64,000 nt of DNA. Source: Cylicocyclus nassatus (lineage: Eukaryota > Nematoda > Chromadorea > Rhabditida > Strongylidae). The stretch lies in contig CATQJL010000124.1 in the NCBI GenBank assembly GCA_958299035.1, positions 62,001 to 126,000 of the forward strand, read 5' to 3'. The position numbers were made by a program, and so were the translations under genes. The notes under the pieces are model-generated. The model worked only from the letters and a program-made list of their open reading frames with translations, did not search any database and was not told the origin of the DNA. Below are positions 39,415-51,554 of this stretch, one piece after another. The stretch's first letter is position 1, and each line of letters starts with the position of its first letter.

Positions 39415-42334
39415 CTTGACACTCCTTCGTGAGCCTTGACACTCCTTCGTGTGCCTTGACACTCCTTCGTAGGCCTTGACACTCCTTCGTAGGCCTTGAC
39501 TCTCCTTCGTAGGCCTTGACACTCCTTCGTGAGCCATGACACTCCTTCGTGAGCCTTGACACTCCTTCGTAGGCCTTGACACTCCTTCGTGAGCCTTGAC
39601 ACTCCTTCGTAGGCCTTGACACTCCTTCGTGAGCCTTGACACTCCTTCGTGAGCCTTGACACTCCTTCGTGAGCGTTGACACTCCTTCGTAGGCCTTGAC
39701 ACTCCTTCGTGAGCCTTGACACTCCTTCGTAGGCCTTGACTCTCCTTCGTGAGCCTTGACACTCCTTCGTGAGCCTTGACACTCCTTCGTAGGCCTTGAC
39801 ACTCCTTCGTGAGCCTTGACACTCCTTCGTGTGCCTTGACACTCCTTCGTAGGCCTTGACACTCCTTCGTAGGCCTTGACTCTCCTTCGTAGGCCTTGAC
39901 ACTCCTTCGTGAGCCATGACACTCCTTCGTGAGCCTTGACACTCCTTCGTAAGCCTTGACACTCCTTCGTAGGCCTTGACACTCCTTCGTGAGCCTTGAC
40001 ACTCCTTCGTAGGCCTTGACACTCCTTCGTAGGCCTTGACACTCCTTCGTGAGCCTTGACACTCCTTCGTGTGCCTTGACACTCCTTCGTAGGCCTTGAC
40101 ACTCCTTCGTAGGCCTTGACTCTCCTTCGTAGGCCTTGACACTCCTTCGTGAGCCATGACACTCCTTCGTAGGCCTTGACACTCCTTCGTGAGCCTTGAC
40201 ACTCCTTCGTGAGCCTTGACACTCCTTCGTGAGCCTTGACACTCCTTCGTGAGCCTTGACACTCCTTCGTAGGCCTTGACACTCCTTCGTGAGCCTTGAC
40301 ACTCCTTCGTGAGCCTTGACACTCCTTCGTGAGCCTTGACACTCCTTCGTAGGCCTTGACACTCCTTCGTGAGCCTTGACACTCTTTCGTGAGCCTTGAC
40401 ACTCCTTCGTAGGCCTTGACACTCCTTCGTGAGCCTTGACACTCCTTCGTAGGCCTTGACACTCCTTCGTGAGCCTTGACACTCCTTCGTGAGCCTTGAC
40501 ACTCCTTCGTGAGCCTTGACACTCCTTCGTGAGCCTTGACACTCCTTCGTGAGCCTTGACACTCCTTCGTGAGCCTTGACACTCTTTCGTGAGCCTTGAC
40601 ACTCCTTCGTAGGCCTTGACACTCCTTCGTGAGCCTTGACACTCCTTCGTAGGCCTTGACTCTCCTTCGTAGGCCTTGACACTCCTTCGTGAGCCTTGAC
40701 ACTCCTTCGTGAGCCTTGACACTCCTTCGTGAGCCCTGACACTCCTTCGTAGGCCTTGACACTCCTTCGTAGGCCTTGACACTCCTTCGTAGGCCTTGAC
40801 ACTCCTTCGTGAGCCTTGACACTCCTTCGTGAGCCTTGACACCCCTTCGTGAGCCTTGACACTCCTTCGTAGGCCTTGACACTCCTTCGTGAGCCTTGAC
40901 ACTCCTTCGTAGGCCTTGACACTCCTTCGTGAGCCTTGACACTCCTTCGTGAGCCTTGACACTCCTTCGTGAGCGTTGACACTCCTTCGTAGGCCTTGAC
41001 ACTCCTTCGTGAGCCTTGACACTCCTTCGTAGGCCTTGACTCTCCTTCGTAGGCCTTGACACTCCTTCGTGAGCCTTGACACTCCTTTGTGAGCCTTGAC
41101 ACTCCTTCGTGAGCCTTGACACTCCTTCGTGAGCCTTGACACTCCTTCGTAGGCCTTGACACTCCTTCGTGAGCCTTGACACTCCTTCGTGTGCCTTGAC
41201 ACTCCTTCGTGAGCCTTGACACTCCTTCGTGAGCCTTGACACTCTTTCGTGAGCCTTGACACTCCTTTGTGAGCCTTGACACTCCTTCGTGAGCCTTGAC
41301 ACTCCTTCGTGAGCCTTGACACTCCTTCGTAGGCCTTGACACTCCTTCGTGAGCCTTGACACTCCTTCGTGTGCCTTGACACTCCTTCGTAGGCCTTGAC
41401 ACTCCTTCGTAGGCCTTGACTCTCCTTCGTAGGCCTTGACACTCCTTCGTGAGCCATGACACTCCTTCGTGAGCCTTGACACTCCTTCGTAAGCCTTGAC
41501 ACTCCTTCGTGAGCCTTGACACTCCTTCGTAGGCCTTGACTCTCCTTCGTAGGCCTTGACACTCCTTCGTGAGCCTTGACACTCCTTCGTAGGCCTTGAC
41601 ACTCTTTCGTGAGCCTTGACACTCCTTCGTGAGCCTTGACACTCCTTCGTAGGCCTTGACACTCTTTCGTGAGCCTTGACACTCCTTCGTGAGCCTTGAC
41701 ACTCCTTCGTGAGCCTTGACACTCCTTCGTGTGCCTTGACACTCCTTCGTAGGCCTTGACACTCCTTCGTAGGCCTTGACTCTCCTTCGTAGGCCTTGAC
41801 ACTCCTTCGTGAGCCATGACACTCCTTCGTGAGCCTTGACACTCCTTCGTAGGCCTTGACACTCCTTCGTGAGCCTTGACACTCCTTCGTAGGCCTTGAC
41901 ACTCCTTCGTGAGCCTTGACACTCCTTCGTGAGCCTTGACACTCCTTCGTGAGCGTTGACACTCCTTCGTAGGCCTTGACACTCCTTCGTGAGCCTTGAC
42001 ACTCCTTCGTAGGCCTTGACTCTCCTTCGTGAGCCTTGACACTCCTTCGTGAGCCTTGACACTCCTTCGTAGGCCTTGACACTCCTTCGTGAGCCTTGAC
42101 ACTCCTTCGTGTGCCTTGACACTCCTTCGTAGGCCTTGACACTCCTTCGTAGGCCTTGACTCTCCTTCGTAGGCCTTGACACTCCTTCGTGAGCCATGAC
42201 ACTCCTTCGTGAGCCTTGACACTCCTTCGTAAGCCTTGACACTCCTTCGTAGGCCTTGACACTCCTTCGTGAGCCTTGACACTCCTTCGTAGGCCTTGAC
42301 ACTCCTTCGTAGGCCTTGACACTCCTTCGTGAGC
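39415..42334. repeat. 2,280-bp duplication (114 units), second copy matched for 640 bp
   Basis: 39415-40054 matches 41695-42334 at an offset of 2,280 bp, and the first copy (39415-41694) ends exactly where the second begins. Shared units are GTGTGC at 39435/41715, CATGAC, GTTGAC at 39675/41955, CTTGACT-A and GTAAGC. After 42334 the second copy departs from the first, so it has been cut short or overwritten by the neighbouring 760-bp event. Confidence 0.85.
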
Positions 42335-43354
42335 CTTGACACTCCTTCGTGAGCCTTGACACTCCTTCGTAGGCCTTGACTCTCCTTCGTAGGCCTTGAC
42401 ACACTTTCGTGAGCCTTGACACTCCTTCGTGAGCCTTGACACTCCTTCATGAGCCTTGACACTCCTTCGTAGGCCTTGACGCTCTTTCGTGAGCCTTGAC
42501 ACTCCTTCGTGAGCCTTGACACTCCTTCGTAGGCCTTGACACTCTTTCGTGAGCCTTGACACTCCTTCGTGAGCCTTGACACTCCTTCGTGAGCCTTGAC
42601 ACTCCTTCGTAGGCCTTGACACTCCTTCGTGAGCCTTGACACTCCTTCGTAGGCCTTGACACTCCTTCGTGAGCCTTGACACTCCTTCGTGAGCCTTGAC
42701 ACTCCTTCGTGAGCGTTGACACTCCTTCGTAGGCCTTGACACTCCTTCGTGAGCCTTGACACTCCTTCGTAGGCCTTGACTCTCCTTCGTGAGCCTTGAC
42801 ACTCCTTCGTGAGCCTTGACACTCCTTCGTAGGCCTTGACACTCCTTCGTGAGCCTTGACACTCCTTCGTGTGCCTTGACACTCCTTCGTAGGCCTTGAC
42901 ACTCCTTCGTAGGCCTTGACTCTCCTTCGTAGGCCTTGACACTCCTTCGTGAGCCATGACACTCCTTCGTGAGCCTTGACACTCCTTCGTAAGCCTTGAC
43001 ACTCCTTCGTAGGCCTTGACACTCCTTCGTGAGCCTTGACACTCCTTCGTAGGCCTTGACACTCCTTCGTAGGCCTTGACACTCCTTCGTGAGCCTTGAC
43101 ACTCCTTCGTGAGCCTTGACACTCCTTCGTAGGCCTTGACTCTCCTTCGTAGGCCTTGACACACTTTCGTGAGCCTTGACACTCCTTCGTGAGCCTTGAC
43201 ACTCCTTCATGAGCCTTGACACTCCTTCGTAGGCCTTGACGCTCTTTCGTGAGCCTTGACACTCCTTCGTGAGCCTTGACACTCCTTCGTAGGCCTTGAC
43301 ACTCTTTCGTGAGCCTTGACACTCCTTCGTGAGCCTTGACACTCCTTCGTGAGC
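41835..43354. repeat. 760-bp tandem pair (38 units per copy)
   Basis: 41835-42594 and 42595-43354 abut and appear identical. Both carry GTTGAC at 41955/42715, CTTGACT-A at 42015/42775, the GTGTGC-to-GTAAGC module, ACACTTTCG at 42395/43155, CTTCAT at 42435/43195 and a CTTGACGCTC unit at 42475/43235. Confidence 0.9.
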
Positions 43355-45074
43355 CTTGACACTCCTTCGTAGGCCTTGACACTCCTTCGTAGGCCTTGAC
43401 ACTCCTTCGTGAGCCTTGACACTCCTTCGTGTGCCTTGACACTCCTTCGTAGGCCTTGACACTCCTTCGTAGGCCTTGACTCTCCTTCGTAGGCCTTGAC
43501 ACTCCTTCGTGAGCCATGACACTCCTTCGTAGGCCTTGACACTCCTTCGTGAGCCTTGACACTCCTTCGTGAGCCTTGACACTCCTTCGTGAGCCTTGAC
43601 ACTCCTTCGTGAGCCTTGACACTCCTTCGTAGGCCTTGACACTCCTTCGTGAGCCTTGACACTCCTTCGTGAGCCTTGACACTCCTTCGTGAGCCTTGAC
43701 ACTCCTTCGTAGGCCTTGACACTCCTTCGTGAGCCTTGACACTCTTTCGTGAGCCTTGACACTCCTTCGTAGGCCTTGACACTCCTTCGTGAGCCTTGAC
43801 ACTCCTTCGTAGGCCTTGACACTCCTTCGTGAGCCTTGACACTCCTTCGTGAGCCTTGACACTCCTTCGTGAGCCTTGACACTCCTTCGTGAGCCTTGAC
43901 ACTCCTTCGTGAGCCTTGACACTCCTTCGTGAGCCTTGACACTCTTTCGTGAGCCTTGACACTCCTTCGTAGGCCTTGACACTCCTTCGTGAGCCTTGAC
44001 ACTCCTTCGTAGGCCTTGACTCTCCTTCGTAGGCCTTGACACTCCTTCGTGAGCCTTGACACTCCTTCGTGAGCCTTGACACTCCTTCGTGAGCCCTGAC
44101 ACTCCTTCGTAGGCCTTGACACTCCTTCGTAGGCCTTGACACTCCTTCGTAGGCCTTGACACTCCTTCGTGAGCCTTGACACTCCTTCGTGAGCCTTGAC
44201 ACCCCTTCGTGAGCCTTGACACTCCTTCGTAGGCCTTGACACTCCTTCGTGAGCCTTGACACTCCTTCGTAGGCCTTGACACTCCTTCGTGAGCCTTGAC
44301 ACTCCTTCGTGAGCCTTGACACTCCTTCGTGAGCGTTGACACTCCTTCGTAGGCCTTGACACTCCTTCGTGAGCCTTGACACTCCTTCGTAGGCCTTGAC
44401 TCTCCTTCGTAGGCCTTGACACTCCTTCGTGAGCCTTGACACTCCTTTGTGAGCCTTGACACTCCTTCGTGAGCCTTGACACTCCTTCGTGAGCCTTGAC
44501 ACTCCTTCGTAGGCCTTGACACTCCTTCGTGAGCCTTGACACTCCTTCGTGTGCCTTGACACTCCTTCGTGAGCCTTGACACTCCTTCGTGAGCCTTGAC
44601 ACTCTTTCGTGAGCCTTGACACTCCTTTGTGAGCCTTGACACTCCTTCGTGAGCCTTGACACTCCTTCGTGAGCCTTGACACTCCTTCGTAGGCCTTGAC
44701 ACTCCTTCGTGAGCCTTGACACTCCTTCGTGTGCCTTGACACTCCTTCGTAGGCCTTGACACTCCTTCGTAGGCCTTGACTCTCCTTCGTAGGCCTTGAC
44801 ACTCCTTCGTGAGCCATGACACTCCTTCGTGAGCCTTGACACTCCTTCGTAAGCCTTGACACTCCTTCGTGAGCCTTGACACTCCTTCGTAGGCCTTGAC
44901 TCTCCTTCGTAGGCCTTGACACTCCTTCGTGAGCCTTGACACTCCTTCGTAGGCCTTGACACTCTTTCGTGAGCCTTGACACTCCTTCGTGAGCCTTGAC
45001 ACTCCTTCGTAGGCCTTGACACTCTTTCGTGAGCCTTGACACTCCTTCGTGAGCCTTGACACTCCTTCGTGAGC
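43335..45074. repeat. 1,740-bp copy of 39975-41714 (offset 3,360 bp)
   Basis: This block repeats 39975-41714 unit for unit as far as I compared, including CTTTGT units at about 41075/44435 and 41255/44615, CACCCC at about 40835/44195, GTTGAC at about 40975/44335 and the module near 41355/44715. The two copies are now separated by 1,620 bp. That gap holds the 760-bp pair and the truncated 2,280-bp copy, so the separation is explained by later insertional duplication between copies that once lay closer. Confidence 0.85.
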
Positions 45075-48000
45075 CTTGACACTCCTTCGTAGGCCTTGAC
45101 ACTCCTTCGTGAGCCTTGACACTCCTTCGTGAGCCTTGACACTCCTTCGTAGGCCTTGACACTCCTTCGTGAGCCTTGACACTCCTTCGTAGGCCTTGAC
45201 TCTCCTTCGTAGGCCTTGACACTCCTTCGTGAGCCTTGACACTCCTTCGTGAGCCTTGACACTCCTTCGTGAGCCCTGACACTCCTTCGTAGGCCTTGAC
45301 ACTCCTTCGTAGGCCTTGACACTCCTTCGTAGGCCTTGACACTCCTTCGTGAGCCTTGACACTCCTTCGTGAGCCTTGACACCCCTTCGTGAGCCTTGAC
45401 ACTCCTTCGTAGGCCTTGACACTCCTTCGTGAGCCTTGACACTCCTTCGTAGGCCTTGACACTCCTTCGTGAGCCTTGACACTCCTTCGTGAGCCTTGAC
45501 ACTCCTTCGTGAGCGTTGACACTCCTTCGTAGGCCTTGACACTCCTTCGTGAGCCTTGACACTCCTTCGTAGGCCTTGACTCTCCTTCGTGAGCCTTGAC
45601 ACTCTTTCGTGAGCCTTGACACTCCTTTGTGAGCCTTGACACTCCTTCGTGAGCCTTGACACTCCTTCGTGAGCCTTGACACTCCTTCGTAGGCCTTGAC
45701 ACTCCTTCGTGAGCCTTGACACTCCTTCGTGTGCCTTGACACTCCTTCGTAGGCCTTGACACTCCTTCGTAGGCCTTGACTCTCCTTCGTAGGCCTTGAC
45801 ACTCCTTCGTGAGCCATGACACTCCTTCGTGAGCCTTGACACTCCTTCGTAAGCCTTGACACTCCTTCGTGAGCCTTGACACTCCTTCGTAGGCCTTGAC
45901 TCTCCTTCGTAGGCCTTGACACTCCTTCGTGAGCCTTGACACTTCTTCGTAGGCCTTGACACTCTTTCGTGAGCCTTGACACTCCTTCGTGAGCCTTGAC
46001 ACTCCTTCGTAGGCCTTGACACTCTTTCGTGAGCCTTGACACTCCTTCGTGAGCCTTGACACTCCTTCGTGAGCCTTGACACTCCTTCGTAGGCCTTGAC
46101 ACTCTTTCGTGAGCCTTGACACTCCTTCGTGAGCCTTGACACTCCTTCGTGAGCCTTGACACTCCTTCGTGAGCCTTGACACTCCTTCGTAGGCCTTGAC
46201 ACTCCTTCGTGAGCCTTGACACTCCTTCGTAGGCCTTGACACTCCTTCGTAAGCCTTGACACTCCTTCGTGAGCCTTGACACTCCTTCGTAGGCCTTGAC
46301 TCTCCTTCGTAGGCCTTGACACTCCTTCGTGAGCCTTGACACTCCTTCGTAGGCCTTGACACTCTTTCGTGAGCCTTGACACTCCTTCGTAGGCCTTGAC
46401 ACTCTTTCGTGAGCCTTGACACTCCTTCGTGAGCCTTGACACTCCTTCGTGAGCCTTGACACTCCTTCGTAGGCCTTGACACTCCTTCGTGAGCCTTGAC
46501 ACTCCTTCGTGAGCCTTGACACTCCTTCGTAGGCCTTGACACTCCTTCGTGAGCCTTGACACTCCTTCGTAGGCCTTGACTCTCCTTCGTAGGCCTTGAC
46601 ACTCCTTCGTGAGCCTTGACACTCCTTCGTGAGCCTTGACACTCCTTCGTGAGCCCTGACACTCCTTCGTAGGCCTTGACACTCCTTCGTAGGCCTTGAC
46701 ACTCCTTCGTGAGCCTTGACACTCCTTCGTGAGCCTTGACACCCCTTCGTGAGCCTTGACACTCCTTCGTAGGCCTTGACACTCCTTCGTGAGCCTTGAC
46801 ACTCCTTCGTGAGCCTTGACTCTCCTTCGTGAGCGTTGACACTCCTTCGTAGGCCTTGACACTCCTTCGTGAGCCTTGACACTCCTTCGTAGGCCTTGAC
46901 TCTCCTTCGTGAGCCTTGACACTCCTTTGTGAGCCTTGACACTCCTTCGTGAGCCTTGACACTCCTTCGTGAGCCTTGACACTCCTTCGTAGGCCTTGAC
47001 ACTCCTTCGTGAGCCTTGACACTCCTTCGTGTGCCTTGACACTCCTTCGTAGGCCTTGACACTCCTTCGTAGGCCTTGACTCTCCTTCGTAGGCCTTGAC
47101 ACTCCTTCGTGAGCCATGACACTCCTTCGTGAGCCTTGACACTCCTTCGTAAGCCTTGACACTCCTTCGTGAGCCTTGACACTCCTTCGTAGGCCTTGAC
47201 TCTCCTTCGTAGGCCTTGACACTCCTTCTTGAGCCTTGACACTTCTTCGTAGGCCTTGACACTCTTTCGTGAGCCTTGACACTCCTTCGTGAGCCTTGAC
47301 ACTCCTTCGTAGGCCTTGACACTCTTTCGTGAGCCTTGACACTCCTTCGTGAGCCTTGACACTCCTTCGTGAGCCTTGACACTCCTTCGTAGGCCTTGAC
47401 ACTCTTTCGTGAGCCTTGACACTCCTTCGTGAGCCTTGACACTCCTTCGTGAGCCTTGACACTCCTTCGTGAGCCTTGACACTCCTTCGTAGGCCTTGAC
47501 ACTCCTTCGTGAGCCTTGACACTCCTTCGTAGGCCTTGACACTCCTTCGTAAGCCTTGACACTCCTTCGTGAGCCTTGACACTCCTTCGTAGGCCTTGAC
47601 TCTCCTTCGTAGGCCTTGACACTCCTTCGTGAGCCTTGACACTCCTTCGTAGGCCTTGACACTCTTTCGTGAGCCTTGACACTCCTTCGTGAGCCTTGAC
47701 ACTCCTTCGTAGGCCTTGACACTCCTTCGTGAGCCTTGACACTCCTTCGTGAGCCTTGACACTCCTTCGTAGGCCTTGACACTCCTTCGTGAGCCTTGAC
47801 ACTCCTTCGTAGGCCTTGACTCTCCTTCGTAGGCCTTGACACTCCTTCGTGAGCCTTGACACTCCTTCGTGAGCCTTGACACTCCTTCGTGAGCCCTGAC
47901 ACTCCTTCGTAGGCCTTGACACTCCTTCGTAGGCCTTGACACTCCTTCGTAGGCCTTGACACTCCTTCGTGAGCCTTGACACTCCTTCGTAGGCCTTGAC

Positions 48001-51000
48001 ACTCCTTCGTGAGCCTTGACACTCCTTCGTAGGCCTTGACTCTCCTTCGTGAGCCTTGACACTCTTTCGTGAGCCTTGACACTCCTTTGTGAGCCTTGAC
48101 ACTCCTTCGTGAGCCTTGACACTCCTTCGTGAGCCTTGACACTCCTTCGTAGGCCTTGACACTCCTTCGTGTGCCTTGACACTCCTTCGTAGGCCTTGAC
48201 ACTCCTTCGTAGGCCTTGACTCTCCTTCGTAGGCCTTGACACTCCTTCGTGAGCCATGACACTCCTTCGTGAGCCTTGACACTCCTTCGTAAGCCTTGAC
48301 ACTCCTTCGTGAGCCTTGACACTCCTTCGTAGGCCTTGACTCTCCTTCGTAGGCCTTGACACTCCTTCGTGAGCCTTGACACTTCTTCGTAGGCCTTGAC
48401 ACTCTTTCGTGAGCCTTGACACTCCTTCGTGAGCCTTGACACTCCTTCGTAGGCCTTGACACTCTTTCGTGAGCCTTGACACTCCTTCGTGAGCCTTGAC
48501 ACTCCTTCGTGAGCCTTGACACTCCTTCGTAGGCCTTGACACTCTTTCGTGAGCCTTGACACTCCTTCGTGAGCCTTGACACTCCTTCGTAGGCCTTGAC
48601 ACTCCTTCGTGAGCCTTGACACTCCTTCGTAGGCTTTGACTCTCCTTCGTAGGCCTTGACACTCCTTCGTGAGCCTTGACACTCCTTCGTAGGCCTTGAC
48701 ACTCTTTCGTGAGCCTTGACACTCCTTCGTGAGCCTTGACACTCCTTCGTGAGCCTTGACACTCCTTCGTAGGCCTTGACACTCTTTCGTGAGCCTTGAC
48801 ACTCCTTCGTGAGCCTTGACACTCCTTCGTGAGCCTTGACACTCCTTCGTAGGCCTTGACACTCTTTCGTGAGCCTTGACACTCCTTCGTGAGCCTTGAC
48901 ACTCCTTCGTGAGCCTTGACACTCCTTCGTAGGCCTTGACACTCTTTCGTGAGCCTTGACACTCCTTCGTGAGCCTTGACACTCCTTCGTGAGCCTTGAC
49001 ACTCCTTCGTAGGCCTTGACACTCCTTCGTGAGCCTTGACACTCCTTCGTAGGCCTTGACACTCCTTCGTAAGCCTTGACACTCCTTCGTGAGCCTTGAC
49101 ACTCTTTCGTGAGCCTTGACACTCCTTCGTAGGCCTTGACTCTCCTTCGTAGGCCTTGACACTCCTTCGTGAGCCTTGACACTTCTTCGTAGGCCTTGAC
49201 ACTCTTTCGTGAGCCTTGACACTCCTTCGTGAGCCTTGACACTCCTTCGTAGGCCTTGACACTCTTTCGTGAGCCTTGACACTCCTTCGTGAGCCTTGAC
49301 ACTCCTTCGTGAGCCTTGACACTCCTTCGTAGGCCTTGACACTCTTTCGTGAGCCTTGACACTCCTTCGTGAGCCTTGACACTTCTTCGTAGGCCTTGAC
49401 ACTCTTTCGTGAGCCTTGACACTCCTTCGTGAGCCTTGACACTCCTTCGTAGGCCTTGACACTCTTTCGTGAGCCTTGACACTCCTTCGTGAGCCTTGAC
49501 ACTCCTTCGTGAGCCTTGACACTCCTTCGTAGGCCTTGACACTCCTTCGTGAGCCTTGACACTCCTTCGTAGGCCTTGACACTCCTTCGTAAGCCTTGAC
49601 ACTCCTTCGTGAGCCTTGACACTCCTTCGTAGGCCTTGACTCTCCTTCGTAGGCCTTGACACTCCTTCGTGAGCCTTGACACTCCTTCGTAGGCCTTGAC
49701 ACTCTTTCGTGAGCCTTGACACTCCTTCGTGAGCCTTGACACTCCTTCGTAGGCCTTGACACTCTTTCGTGAGCCTTGACACTCCTTCGTGAGCCTTGAC
49801 ACTCCTTCGTGAGCCTTGACACTCCTTCGTAGGCCTTGACACTCCTTCGTGAGCCTTGACACTCCTTCGTGAGCCTTGACACTCCTTCGTAGGCCTTGAC
49901 ACTCCTTCGTGAGCCTTGACACTCCTTCGTAGGCCTTGACTCTCCTTCGTAGGCCTTGACACTCCTTCGTGAGCCTTGACACTCCTTCGTGAGCCTTGAC
50001 ACTCCTTCGTGAGCCCTGACACTCCTTCGTAGGCCTTGACACTCCTTCGTAGGCCTTGACACTCCTTCGTAGGCCTTGACACTCCTTCGTGAGCCTTGAC
50101 ACTCCTTCGTGAGCCTTGACACCCCTTCGTGAGCCTTGACACTCCTTCGTGAGCCTTGACACTCCTTCGTAGGCCTTGACACTCTTTCGTGAGCCTTGAC
50201 ACTCCTTCGTGAGCCTTGACACTCCTTCGTGAGCCTTGACACTCCTTCGTAGGCCTTGACACTCCTTCGTGAGCCCTGACACTCCTTCGTAGGCCTTGAC
50301 ACTCCTTCGTAGGCCTTGACTCTCCTTCGTAGGCCTTGACACTCCTTCGTGAGCCTTGACACTCCTTCGTGAGCCTTGACACTCCTTCGTGAGCCCTGAC
50401 ACTCCTTCGTAGGCCTTGACACTCCTTCGTAGGCCTTGACACTCCTTCGTAGGCCTTGACACTCCTTCGTGAGCCTTGACACTCCTTCGTGAGCCTTGAC
50501 ACCCCTTCGTGAGCCTTGACACTCCTTCGTGAGCCTTGACACTCCTTCGTAGGCCTTGACACTCTTTCGTGAGCCTTGACACTCCTTCGTGAGCCTTGAC
50601 ACTCCTTCGTGAGCCTTGACACTCCTTCGTAGGCCTTGACACTCCTTCGTGAGCCTTGACACTCCTTCGTGAGCCTTGACACTCCTTCGTAGGCCTTGAC
50701 ACTCCTTCGTGAGCCTTGACACTCCTTCGTAGGCCTTGACTCTCCTTCGTAGGCCTTGACACTCCTTCGTGAGCCTTGACACTCCTTCGTGAGCCTTGAC
50801 ACTCCTTCGTGAGCCCTGACACTCCTTCGTAGGCCTTGACACTCCTTCGTAGGCCTTGACACTCCTTCGTAGGCCTTGACACTCCTTCGTGAGCCTTGAC
50901 ACTCCTTCGTGAGCCTTGACACCCCTTCGTGAGCCTTGACACTCCTTCGTAGGCCTTGACACTCCTTCGTGAGCCTTGACACTCCTTCGTGAGCCTTGAC

Positions 51001-51554
51001 ACTCCTTCGTGAGCGTTGACACTCCTTCGTAGGCCTTGACACTCCTTCGTGAGCCTTGACACTCCTTCGTAGGCCTTGACTCTCCTTCGTAGGCCTTGAC
51101 ACTCTTTCGTGAGCCTTGACACTCCTTCGTGAGCCTTGACACTCCTTCGTGAGCCTTGACACTCCTTCGTGAGCCTTGACACTCCTTCGTAGGCCTTGAC
51201 ACTCCTTCGTGAGCCTTGACACTCCTTCGTAGGCCTTGACACTCCTTCGTAAGCCTTGACACTCCTTCGTGAGCCTTGACACTCCTTCGTAGGCCTTGAC
51301 TCTCCTTCGTAGGCCTTGACACTCCTTCGTGAGCCTTGACACTCCTTCGTAGGCCTTGACACTCTTTCGTGAGCCTTGACACTCCTTCGTGAGCCTTGAC
51401 ACTCCTTCGTAGGCCTTGACACTCTTTCGCGAGCCTTGACACTCCTTCGTGAGCCTTGACACTCCTTCGTGAGCCTTGACACTCCTTCGTAGGCCTTGAC
51501 ACTCCTTCGTGAGCCTTGACACTCCTTCGTGAGCCTTGACACTCCTTCGTAGGC
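45075..51554. repeat. Mosaic 20-bp array with several short duplications
   Basis: No single period runs through this stretch. A 1,320-1,360-bp relationship links CACCCC at 45375 to 46735 and GTTGAC at 45515 to 46835, with two units lost. Positions 46835-47714 match 51875-52754 at offset 5,040, with one difference seen (CTTCTT at 47215). A 380-bp (19-unit) near-tandem pair lies at 49915-50274 and 50295-50654, and its start recurs at about 50715. CTTGACACTT units occur near 45935, 47235, 48375, 49175 and 49375. A CTTTCGCGAGC unit is at 51415. Only satellite units are present. Confidence 0.8.
48675..48994. repeat. Local 80-bp (four-unit) higher-order repeat, four copies
   Basis: The four-unit string B, CTTTCG-type A, A, A is repeated four times in a row. 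The same run occurs within 53495-53834 and 57335-57674, which are the two copies of the 3,840-bp block. It is the smallest higher-order period that I can support. Confidence 0.85.
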
